Assembly (NCBI GenBank): GCA_009778865.1
Contig: WRFJ01000066.1
Span: 1 to 5,526 of the forward strand
Direction: 5' to 3'
Source of the DNA: Chloroflexota bacterium
GTDB lineage: Bacteria; Chloroflexota; Dehalococcoidia; Dehalococcoidales; WRFJ01
Length of the DNA stretch: 5,526 bases
Below, in pieces: positions 1 through 5,526 of the stretch. Numbering within the stretch: the stretch's first letter is position 1; each line of letters begins with the position of its first letter. The notes under the pieces are model-generated. The model saw only the letters and a program-made list of their open reading frames with translations. It was not told the DNA's origin and searched no databases. The position numbers were made by a program, and so were the translations under genes.

Positions 1-1937
1 AACATAATTACGAACCTAAATATATTGCCTTGCGCAATAAAGGTAATATCATTAACGAATTAAGAAAAGCTGCTGCCGGCGCCTCTGAAGTATATCTGGC
101 TACCGACCCAGACCGCGAAGGTGAAGCCATAGCTTGGCATCTTTTAGCTATAACCGATGCTTACAAAAAATATAAAAGAGTAACTTTCAACGAAATCACC
201 GAAGAAGCTATCAAAAAAGCTTTTGCCGAACCACGTAAGCTGGATATGAAATTAATAAACGCCCAACAGGCCAGGCGCATACTGGACCGTCTGGTGGGCT
301 ATAAGCTTTCACCGCTTTTGTGGCGTAAAGTTAAGCGCGGTCTTTCAGCCGGACGTGTGCAAAGTGTAGCTGTGCGCATTATTGTAGATCGCGAACGTGA
401 AATAGAGGCTTTTATTGCCCAAGAATATTGGAATATTGACGCTATTCTTTATACCACCGATCAAAAAGATAATTTTGCCGCAGCTTTTTACGGCTTACAT
501 ACCGGAGACAAGTTGGATATTTGTAACAGCGAAGAAGCTGATATTATTCAAAAAGAACTAGAGTCAGCTCTCTACAGTATTAAAAAAATACAGAATAAAG
601 AAACTATTAAAAGAGCCCAACCACCATTTACCACCTCCACCATGCAGCAAGAGGCCGCCCGTAAACTGCACTTTAGTGCTAAACAGACGATGGCTTTAGC
701 TCAGCAGCTTTATGAGGGCTTAACTTTGGGCGAAGAAGGTGAAGTAGGCCTTATCACCTATATGAGAACCGACTCGGTTAAAGTTTCTAAAGTAGCTATC
801 ACCGAAGCTAGAGATTTAATTGCTGAAAAATACGGCGCATCTTATGTGCCGGAAAAAGTACAATCTTACAGCACCCGTAGCCGCGGTGCTCAGGAAGCCC
901 ACGAGGCCATACGTCCCACTAAAATTAAGCGTGAGCCATCCGATATCAAAAAGTTCTTAAAACCCGATCAGTTTCGTTTGTATAAACTTATTTGGGAACG
1001 CATGGTAGCCAGCCAGATGGCTAGCGCAGTATATGATGTGACCTCGCTGAATATTGTAGCTACTGCCAAAAGCAAAAAGAAATATCTGTTAAAAAATCAA
1101 AGCTCCTACCTTAAATTTAAGGGTTTTCTGGTTTTATATACTACTGAAGAAAGCGAGCAACAAACAGATACTTTCAGCAGTACTTTGGCCGAAGGCCATA
1201 GTTTAAATCTACAAAAAGTAACCGCTGAGCAGAATTTTACCAAACCACCCTCGCGTTACACCGAAGGCACACTGATTAAAACTTTGGAAAGCGAAGGCAT
1301 CGGCCGCCCCTCTACTTATGCTCCCATTATTTCCACTATTACCGAACGTGAATATGTGGTAAAAGACAGCAGCGTATTTAAACCCACTGAACTAGGTACT
1401 ATAGTTAACGACCTGTTGGTGGCTAATTTCCCGCATGTCTTTGATGTAGCTTTTACCGCCCAAATGGAAGACTTTTTAGATGATATTGCCGACGGTAAAC
1501 AAGATTGGGTAACCGTTATAAACAACTTTTATCCACCTTTTAAAGAGCAATTAGATAAAACCTCCGAAGATGTTGACCGTGTCAAGTTATCTGAGGAACA
1601 GGTAGAAGAAAAGTGCCCTCACTGCGGTCAAAATTTGGTGATTAAAAGCGGGCGTTTCGGCAAGTTTTTGGCCTGTCCCGATTATCCCCAGTGTAAATTC
1701 ACTAAGTCTTTTCAAATATCAACCGGCGTATCATGCCCTCAGTGCGGACAGGGTGAAATAGTCGAAAAAAGAAGTAAAAAAAGTAAGATTTTTTACGGCT
1801 GCTCGGCTTACCCGTCATGTAACTATGCTTTATTTAACAAGCCGGTAGCCACACCCTGCCCCAAATGTAATTCGGTAATGACTGAATTTAGAAAGAAAGT
1901 TCGTTGTAACTCTTGTGGACATACTCAAAAGGCTTAA
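1..1937 (+). CDS. topA: DNA topoisomerase I (type IA), 5'-truncated by window edge
   Basis: TopA relaxes negatively supercoiled DNA by cutting one strand through a 5'-phosphotyrosine and passing the other strand. The frame is open to the left edge (first whole codon at 3), so the TTG at 30 is an internal Leu, not the start. Residues encoded before it (Tyr-Glu-Pro-Lys-Tyr) match the usual stretch ahead of the Toprim acidic motif, and by comparison with E. coli TopA roughly 75-80 N-terminal residues are missing. The Toprim motif DPDREGE lies at 105-125. The catalytic tyrosine of the LITYMRTDS motif is the codon at 759-761. Other family blocks are RVQSVAVR, HEAIRPT and GIGRPSTYAPIIS. The C terminus has three zinc ribbons: Cys pairs at codons 1614/1623 with 1674/1692, 1734/1743 with 1800/1818, and 1857/1866 with 1905/1914. 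The first two are CX2C-X16/18-CX5C; the last is a shorter CX2CX12CX2C ribbon. The end overlaps the recombinase gene. The identification is essentially certain. Confidence 0.97.
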   Translation, partial: HNYEPKYIALRNKGNIINELRKAAAGASEVYLATDPDREGEAIAWHLLAITDAYKKYKRVTFNEITEEAIKKAFAEPRKLDMKLINAQQARRILDRLVGYKLSPLLWRKVKRGLSAGRVQSVAVRIIVDREREIEAFIAQEYWNIDAILYTTDQKDNFAAAFYGLHTGDKLDICNSEEADIIQKELESALYSIKKIQNKETIKRAQPPFTTSTMQQEAARKLHFSAKQTMALAQQLYEGLTLGEEGEVGLITYMRTDSVKVSKVAITEARDLIAEKYGASYVPEKVQSYSTRSRGAQEAHEAIRPTKIKREPSDIKKFLKPDQFRLYKLIWERMVASQMASAVYDVTSLNIVATAKSKKKYLLKNQSSYLKFKGFLVLYTTEESEQQTDTFSSTLAEGHSLNLQKVTAEQNFTKPPSRYTEGTLIKTLESEGIGRPSTYAPIISTITEREYVVKDSSVFKPTELGTIVNDLLVANFPHVFDVAFTAQMEDFLDDIADGKQDWVTVINNFYPPFKEQLDKTSEDVDRVKLSEEQVEEKCPHCGQNLVIKSGRFGKFLACPDYPQCKFTKSFQISTGVSCPQCGQGEIVEKRSKKSKIFYGCSAYPSCNYALFNKPVATPCPKCNSVMTEFRKKVRCNSCGHTQKA

Positions 1938-2904
1938 CGATAAGCTGCCTTATGTTGAGCAGTACTATAACTATCTGACAGCTGAAAAAGGACTGTCAGA
2001 ATATACTTGCCGTAATTATTTAAGCGATCTTGAAGAATACTGCTATTTTCTACATAAAAGGAAAGAGCAGATAGAAAACTCGACAGAAGGTAAACTAGAT
2101 CCTTATAAGAGTAAAAAATACACTATGCCTAATGCTGACTGGCTTATAATACGCGAATATATGAGTTCAATATTCGGAGAATACGTCAGAGCCAGTTTAA
2201 ACCGCAAGCTTTCGGCCTTGCGTTCATATTACCGTTTTTTAGAGCGTGAAAACATCATCCCCTATTCACCCATGATGCGCGGTTCCTCCCTTAAAAATAA
2301 AAAAAACCTGCCGGTATTTTTAAGTGAAAGCGAAATAAATAAAATGCTTGCTCTGCCGATAGACAACAGTCCCGGCAGCCTGCGTAATAAAGCTATTTTA
2401 GAGTTACTCTATGCCAGTGGTTTGCGACTGGCCGAAATAGCTTCTCTTAATAAAGAGCAAATTAGACCTAATGATTATGAGATACGCGTAACAGGCAAAG
2501 GTAAAAAAGAACGTGCAGTATTGATGGGACAGGCAGCTATGGTGGCTTTACAAACCTATATAGAGCACGGACGGACACAACTTGTTAAAGATATAAGCCA
2601 AAAGGCCCTCTTTTTAAATGTGAAAGGTGGCAGATTAAGCCGGCGCAGCATAGAAATGATTGTGCATAAAGCAGCGGCAGCGGCCGGTATTACCAAAGAT
2701 GTGCACACTCATACTTTGCGTCATACTTTTGCCACACATTTACTAGATAATGGTGCTAATTTACGTACTGTACAGCAACTTTTGGGACATTCCACCCCGG
2801 CTACCACTCAAATATATACCCACGTCACCTTTAAAAAGGCGAAAATGATATATGAAAAGGCCCATCCTTTGGCTGGGGAAGAAGTAAAAGATGAGCAGAC
2901 TTAA
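1915..2904 (+). CDS. xerC: Tyrosine site-specific recombinase, XerC/XerD type
   Basis: Xer recombinases resolve chromosome dimers at dif sites near the terminus by forming 3'-phosphotyrosine links. The 329-residue product has an N-terminal SAM-like core-binding domain (about residues 14-118) and a C-terminal catalytic domain (about 133-315). The full catalytic set is present: Arg171 (SGLRLAE), Lys195 (TGKGKKER), His266 and Arg269 (HTLRH), His292 (LLGHS) and Tyr301 (IYTHV). Spacing is almost the same as in XerD, so the enzyme should be active. It is longer than the usual ~300 residues, mainly because of a hydrophilic stretch at about residues 49-75. The start is GTG at 1915, 23 nt inside topA, with no convincing Shine-Dalgarno sequence. 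The next in-frame ATG (codon 71) would remove part of the DNA-binding domain. A CTG at 1945 preceded by AAAAGG cannot be excluded. Whether it is XerC, XerD or a lone XerH-like enzyme cannot be decided here; the symbol rests on the topA-xerC adjacency known in other bacteria. Confidence 0.9.
   Translation: MDILKRLNDKLPYVEQYYNYLTAEKGLSEYTCRNYLSDLEEYCYFLHKRKEQIENSTEGKLDPYKSKKYTMPNADWLIIREYMSSIFGEYVRASLNRKLSALRSYYRFLERENIIPYSPMMRGSSLKNKKNLPVFLSESEINKMLALPIDNSPGSLRNKAILELLYASGLRLAEIASLNKEQIRPNDYEIRVTGKGKKERAVLMGQAAMVALQTYIEHGRTQLVKDISQKALFLNVKGGRLSRRSIEMIVHKAAAAAGITKDVHTHTLRHTFATHLLDNGANLRTVQQLLGHSTPATTQIYTHVTFKKAKMIYEKAHPLAGEEVKDEQT
2875..2884 (+). promoter_or_regulatory. Ribosome binding site for the M24 peptidase gene
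   Basis: The purine run GGGGAAGAAG lies 6 nt before the ATG at 2891, inside the end of the recombinase gene. It supports the ATG at 2891 as the start and gives the downstream gene its own initiation signal despite the 14-nt overlap. Confidence 0.55.
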
Positions 2905-3955
2905 AATTTTACGCCGCCTCTTAAAAGAAAACGGTTTTGAAGCAGTAATGATTACTAACCGCCACAATATAGAGTGGTTAAGCTCTTTTACCGGCAGCAG
3001 CGGACGGCTTTTTGTCAGCCAAACCGAGGCTTTTATAGCTACCGACAGCCGTTACTTTGAACAGGCTGGGCAGCAAGCTTTTGATTTTACTTTATACCCT
3101 ATAGAACGTAAGACTTTATCTTGGTTACCCAATCTTTTGAGTTTACTTAAAATTAGCGAACTGGCTTTTGAAGATGATATTTTATTTAGCGCCTATCAAG
3201 AACTAAGCGAAGTTATAAAAGGCTTACCCAAACTAAAACTTAGGCCTTTAGGTTCTGTCTTAATGCAGGCCCGCAGCATAAAAGATGACAGCGAAATAGC
3301 CAATATACGTAAAGCCGTAGCGGTAACCGACCATGCTTTTGATACAATAGCTTCTTTAATAAAACCGGGCATCAGTGAAAAGGAAGCGGCCTGGCAAACC
3401 GAAAAGCTTATGCGCGATATAACACAAGGACAGCCGCTGTCTTTTAATATAATTGTAGCCGCCGGCCTAAACAGCGCTTTACCGCATGCTGTTCCCTCTG
3501 ACAGGCCAGTTAAAGAAGCAGAACCGCTGCTTTTCGACATGGGTGCTTCTTATAATGGTTATTGCGCCGATTTATCGCGCACAATATTTCTTGGTAAAAG
3601 ACCGCCCTTTTTTGCTAAAATTTATGATACAGTAGTTAAAGCTCAAGAGGCAGTGATTAAAGGAGCTAAAATAGGCATGAGCGGTGCTCAGGTGGATGAG
3701 CTGGCACGCTCGGTAATCAGAAAAGCCGGTTACGATGAAAACTTCGGACATGGCAGCGGGCACGGTTTAGGCCTTTATATCCATGAATACCCCAGTCTAG
3801 CACCTTTAAGCACCAACCTTTTGCAGGAAAATATGGTTTTTACAGTAGAACCAGGCATCTACATACCGGGCCAAGGCGGCGTACGTATCGAAGATACCGT
3901 ACTGATGACAGCCAGCGGCATAGAAGTGCTGTCATCGGCAATTAAAAGTTTATAA
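2891..3955 (+). CDS. Xaa-Pro aminopeptidase, peptidase family M24B
   Basis: This cytosolic metallopeptidase is predicted to remove an N-terminal residue preceding proline, or to split Xaa-Pro dipeptides. It has 354 residues, the usual length for the short bacterial aminopeptidase P/prolidase group (YqhT-like). Residues 1-125 form the creatinase-like N-terminal domain (NIEWLSSFTGSSG, then ATDSRYFEQA). Residues about 135-354 form the pita-bread catalytic domain. All five metal ligands of the family are visible: Asp216 (FDMGA), Asp227 (CADLSRT), His291 (GSGHGLGL), Glu320 (TVEPGIYIPG) and Glu334 (VRIEDTV). The conserved His199 (ALPHA) and His298 (IHEYP) are also present. No signal peptide or membrane segment is seen. 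It overlaps the recombinase gene by 14 nt, and efp follows 32 nt downstream, an arrangement also known from Firmicutes. Sequence alone does not separate aminopeptidase from prolidase activity, so I give no gene symbol. Confidence 0.92.
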   Translation: MSRLKILRRLLKENGFEAVMITNRHNIEWLSSFTGSSGRLFVSQTEAFIATDSRYFEQAGQQAFDFTLYPIERKTLSWLPNLLSLLKISELAFEDDILFSAYQELSEVIKGLPKLKLRPLGSVLMQARSIKDDSEIANIRKAVAVTDHAFDTIASLIKPGISEKEAAWQTEKLMRDITQGQPLSFNIIVAAGLNSALPHAVPSDRPVKEAEPLLFDMGASYNGYCADLSRTIFLGKRPPFFAKIYDTVVKAQEAVIKGAKIGMSGAQVDELARSVIRKAGYDENFGHGSGHGLGLYIHEYPSLAPLSTNLLQENMVFTVEPGIYIPGQGGVRIEDTVLMTASGIEVLSSAIKSL

Positions 3956-3956
3956 T
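3929..3956 (+). promoter_or_regulatory. Possible sigma-70-type promoter for efp
   Basis: A perfect -10 hexamer TATAAT (3951-3956) overlaps the stop codon of the peptidase gene. Sixteen bases upstream is CTGTCA (3929-3934), which matches four of six bases of the TTGACA consensus. Transcription would start near 3963 and give a short leader holding the efp Shine-Dalgarno sequence. The position before the only gap with room for one, and ahead of a highly expressed translation factor, makes it plausible. TATAAT also occurs by chance elsewhere in this A+T-rich window, so support is moderate. Confidence 0.4.
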
Positions 3957-3969
3957 TGAGAGATTTTAT

Positions 3970-3975
3970 AAGGAG
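3970..3975 (+). promoter_or_regulatory. Ribosome binding site for efp
   Basis: AAGGAG is a strong match to the Shine-Dalgarno consensus, but it lies 12 nt from the ATG at 3988, which is long. A second purine run, AGGAAAAA, abuts the ATG and is too close to serve as the site itself. No other usual start codon lies between, so the ATG at 3988 remains the best choice. Confidence 0.6.
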
Positions 3976-3987
3976 CACATAGGAAAA

Positions 3988-4539
3988 ATGGCCGGTGATG
4001 ATATTAAAAAAGGCAATGTTATAGATGTAGACGGTAAACTTTACCAAATTATTGAGATTCAACACATAAAAATGAAAAGAACGGCTTTAAATCGTATTAA
4101 AATGCGCGACATACGCAGTGGTTCGACTATTGAGCAGTCTTTCCAGAACACCGAAAAATTCAACAAAGTACGTTTAGAGACATTGCCTATGCAATACCTG
4201 TACGAAGATAACGGTTTATATTATGTCATGGATGAAGAGTCTTATGAGCAATTTCCGCTTACCAAAGAACAGATGGGCGATACTCTTAAATATCTTAAAG
4301 AAAACGTTATCTTAAACGTTGAAAAATATCAGGATGAGGTGTTAAGCGTCACTCCCCCTATCTCTATGGTCTTAAAGGTGGTAACTACCGAACCTGGCTT
4401 TGCCGGTGACACCAAGAGCGGCGCCAGCAAACCGGCTACTTTGGAAACCGGGTTAACTTTACAGGTACCTTTGTTTGTTAATGAAGGTGACATGATTAAA
4501 GTAGACACCCGTACTGATCAATATATTGAAAGGGCTTAA
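3988..4539 (+). CDS. efp: Translation elongation factor P
   Basis: EF-P binds between the ribosomal P and E sites and speeds peptide-bond formation at consecutive prolines. The 183-residue product has the normal length and three-domain plan: domain I (about residues 1-64, KKGNVIDVDGKLYQI), domain II (about 65-125, MQYLYEDNGLYYVMD) and the C-terminal OB domain (about 128-183). The last carries the signature run from TEPGFAGDT through KPATLETG to PLFVNEGDMIKVDTRT. The odd part is the domain I loop reaching the peptidyl-transferase centre. Families normally carry Lys-Pro-Gly-Lys-Gly-Gly-Ala or a close variant; here the segment after His26-Ile27 is Lys-Met-Lys-Arg-Thr-Ala, one residue shorter and lacking the glycines. 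Lys30 or Arg31 would sit at the tip where other EF-Ps are modified. No modification gene (epmA/epmB, earP, ymfI) lies nearby. The assignment as EF-P is secure; whether the loop is modified is unknown. Confidence 0.96.
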   Translation: MAGDDIKKGNVIDVDGKLYQIIEIQHIKMKRTALNRIKMRDIRSGSTIEQSFQNTEKFNKVRLETLPMQYLYEDNGLYYVMDEESYEQFPLTKEQMGDTLKYLKENVILNVEKYQDEVLSVTPPISMVLKVVTTEPGFAGDTKSGASKPATLETGLTLQVPLFVNEGDMIKVDTRTDQYIERA

Positions 4540-4542
4540 AGG
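4538..4542 (+). promoter_or_regulatory. Ribosome binding site deciding the GTG start of the PHP gene
   Basis: AAAGG overlaps the efp stop codon (TAA at 4537-4539) and lies 6 nt before the GTG at 4549. It supports this start, which puts the metal-binding His-Leu-His-Thr motif at residues 7-10, as is normal for PHP proteins. Confidence 0.5.
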
Positions 4543-4548
4543 CCGACC

Positions 4549-5229
4549 GTGCTGAAAGTAGATTTACATCTGCATACTAAATACTCACTGGACTCACATG
4601 CTCAAACAGACGACATAATAGCCGCTTGTTTGGCACACGGCATAACCTGTCTTGCTGTAACCGACCACGGACAGACTGAGGGTGCTTTTGAAATAGCCGC
4701 CAGAGCCCCTTTTAAAGTAATTATCGGCGAAGAAATACTTACTCCCTACGGCGAAATTATCGGTCTTTTTTTAAAAGAAAAGATCCAAAGTCCTTGCGGA
4801 CCTGAAGAAGCAGTAGCCGAGATCAAAAAACAAGGCGGCCTGGTGATAATCCCCCATCCTTTTGACAGCGTACGCGCTACTGCCCTTGACAATAATATCC
4901 TTAACCGCTTAGTTAACTTCGGCTGTATAGATGCTATTGAAGTGCTTAACGGACGTATAATATATAATAAAGATATTAAGCGTGCCCTAAAATATGCCGA
5001 AGGGCACAGTCTTTTAAAAACGGCTGGTTCTGATTCGCACCGCATAGACGAAATCGGCAATGCTTATCTGGAAACAGAAGATTTTGACGGTCCGCAAGAG
5101 TTTCTACAAGCTCTTAAAACCGCTAAAATAGTAAATAAAAGGAGTAGCTTTTTAGGCATACGCACTGGCGCTCTGTGGGAGCGTGCGGCTAACCGCAAAA
5201 ATGCCAAAAAGACCCGCTACATTAAGTAA
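4549..5229 (+). CDS. PHP-domain metal-dependent phosphoesterase
   Basis: The 226-residue protein is a stand-alone PHP domain, a TIM-barrel-like fold with a two- or three-metal centre that hydrolyses phosphoesters. The metal-ligand motifs appear in order: HLHT (His7, His9), TDHG (Asp39, His40), GEEI (Glu61, Glu62), IPHPFD (His103) and SDSH (Asp162, His164). The tail from about residue 165 resembles the short PHP-associated C-terminal region; it ends in a basic stretch rich in Lys, Arg and Asn. It is shorter than TrpH/YciV proteins (about 280-290 residues), lacks room for their inserted domain, and is not the PHP part of a DNA polymerase. Substrate is unknown: a nucleotide, a sugar phosphate or RNA ends are all possible. 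GTG is the start, 9 nt after efp, and the next gene begins one base after its stop, so it is probably co-transcribed with both. No signal peptide is seen. Confidence 0.88.
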   Translation: MLKVDLHLHTKYSLDSHAQTDDIIAACLAHGITCLAVTDHGQTEGAFEIAARAPFKVIIGEEILTPYGEIIGLFLKEKIQSPCGPEEAVAEIKKQGGLVIIPHPFDSVRATALDNNILNRLVNFGCIDAIEVLNGRIIYNKDIKRALKYAEGHSLLKTAGSDSHRIDEIGNAYLETEDFDGPQEFLQALKTAKIVNKRSSFLGIRTGALWERAANRKNAKKTRYIK

Positions 5230-5230
5230 G

Positions 5231-5526
5231 ATGTATAAGATAGGTTGGTTTTCCACTGCCAACGGCAAAACATCTCAGCTTTTACTATCTACTGTAATGG
5301 ATAATATCCAAACAGATCAGTTAAAAGCCGAAATAGCTTTTGTTTTTGTTTCCCGTGAACAAGGTGAAAATCTTGAGACCGATAATTTTATAAATATGGT
5401 AGAAGGCTATAATTTGCCTTTGGTAACTTTTTCTTTTGATAAGTTTAGGGCCCTGCATTCTGATTTAAAACGCTCTCAGGTGCGAGAGCTATATGATACT
5501 AAAGTAATAGAAATGCTTAAAGCTTA
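5231..5526 (+). CDS. Formyltransferase-like protein (PurN-type N-terminal region), cut by right edge
   Basis: ATG at 5231 opens a frame of 98 whole codons with no stop before the window ends. Its first residues (MYKIGWFST, then ANGKTSQLLL) look like the first strand and the phosphate-loop region of the formyltransferase fold, where PurN has a Ser-Gly-Asn-Gly-Ser-Asn loop. A second strand (about residues 35-43, IAFVFVSRE, compare VFSNK in PurN), a helix and a third strand (about 63-69, LPLVTFS) follow in the usual Rossmann-like order. The catalytic Asn, His and Asp of glycinamide ribonucleotide formyltransferases would lie beyond the window and cannot be checked. From memory, similar proteins in Dehalococcoidia are annotated as phosphoribosylglycinamide formyltransferase, but the altered loop leaves the true substrate open. 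The gene starts one base after the PHP stop codon without a clear Shine-Dalgarno sequence, which suggests translational coupling. Confidence 0.6.
   Translation, partial: MYKIGWFSTANGKTSQLLLSTVMDNIQTDQLKAEIAFVFVSREQGENLETDNFINMVEGYNLPLVTFSFDKFRALHSDLKRSQVRELYDTKVIEMLKA

Noticed and set aside
30..32. TTG as the start codon of topA
   Set aside because: The frame is open upstream to the window edge and encodes residues that fit the conserved TopA Toprim region, so the gene begins outside the window.
1915..2904. Integrase of a mobile element
   Set aside because: The protein fits the Xer housekeeping type, lies in a dense housekeeping operon next to topA, and no att repeats, tRNA target or phage/plasmid genes are nearby.
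3196..3540. Minus-strand open frame of 114 codons inside the peptidase gene
   Set aside because: It lies fully opposite a gene with complete M24 motifs, has no recognisable domain, and its composition reflects the complementary strand of the real gene.
4531..4546. Small imperfect inverted repeat (GGCTT/AAAGGCC) over the PHP ribosome binding site
   Set aside because: The stem would have only a few pairs with a bulge and almost no loop; it is not convincing as a terminator or a regulatory hairpin.
4957..4974. TATAAT-like A+T-rich run inside the PHP gene
   Set aside because: It encodes a normal part of the PHP protein, no suitable -35 element was recognised upstream, and no gene starts close behind it.
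4746..5060. Minus-strand open frame of 104 codons inside the PHP gene
   Set aside because: The sense strand carries all PHP metal-binding motifs across this span; the antisense product shows no family resemblance.

Overview
This window looks like an ordinary housekeeping stretch of a bacterial chromosome with moderately A+T-rich coding DNA. Six genes lie head to tail on the + strand and leave almost no intergenic space. My best guess for the source is a Dehalococcoidia-like member of the Chloroflexota. That rests on remembered gene order (topoisomerase I, Xer recombinase, M24 peptidase, EF-P, PHP protein, PurN-like formyltransferase) and on the look of the EF-P and formyltransferase sequences, so it is an inference, not a proof. 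I see no rRNA, tRNA, CRISPR array, insertion sequence, prophage or other mobile feature.

Layout: (1) 1-1937, the 3' part of topA, open at the left edge, covering the end of the Toprim domain, the catalytic-tyrosine domain and three C-terminal zinc ribbons. (2) 1915-2904, a XerC/D-type tyrosine recombinase that starts inside the last codons of topA. (3) 2891-3955, an M24 family Xaa-Pro aminopeptidase that overlaps the recombinase by 14 nt. (4) 3988-4539, efp, encoding elongation factor P, preceded by a 32-nt gap with a good Shine-Dalgarno sequence and by a promoter-like element overlapping the end of the peptidase gene. (5) 4549-5229, a single-domain PHP metal-dependent phosphoesterase. (6) 5231 to the right edge, the start of a formyltransferase-like gene one base after the PHP stop codon.

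The overlaps and short gaps, and the lack of a visible terminator hairpin, suggest one transcription unit, perhaps with an internal promoter that gives efp its own supply. Functionally the set covers DNA topology and chromosome-dimer resolution (TopA, Xer), and proline-related protein metabolism (Xaa-Pro aminopeptidase, and EF-P, which rescues ribosomes stalled at polyproline). The PHP/formyltransferase pair has no clear substrate.

I do not find a clearly novel system. The observation most worth a second look is the EF-P domain I loop. The usual Pro-Gly-Lys/Arg-Gly tip is replaced by a shorter, glycine-free Met-Lys-Arg-Thr loop, and none of the known EF-P modification enzymes is encoded in the window.
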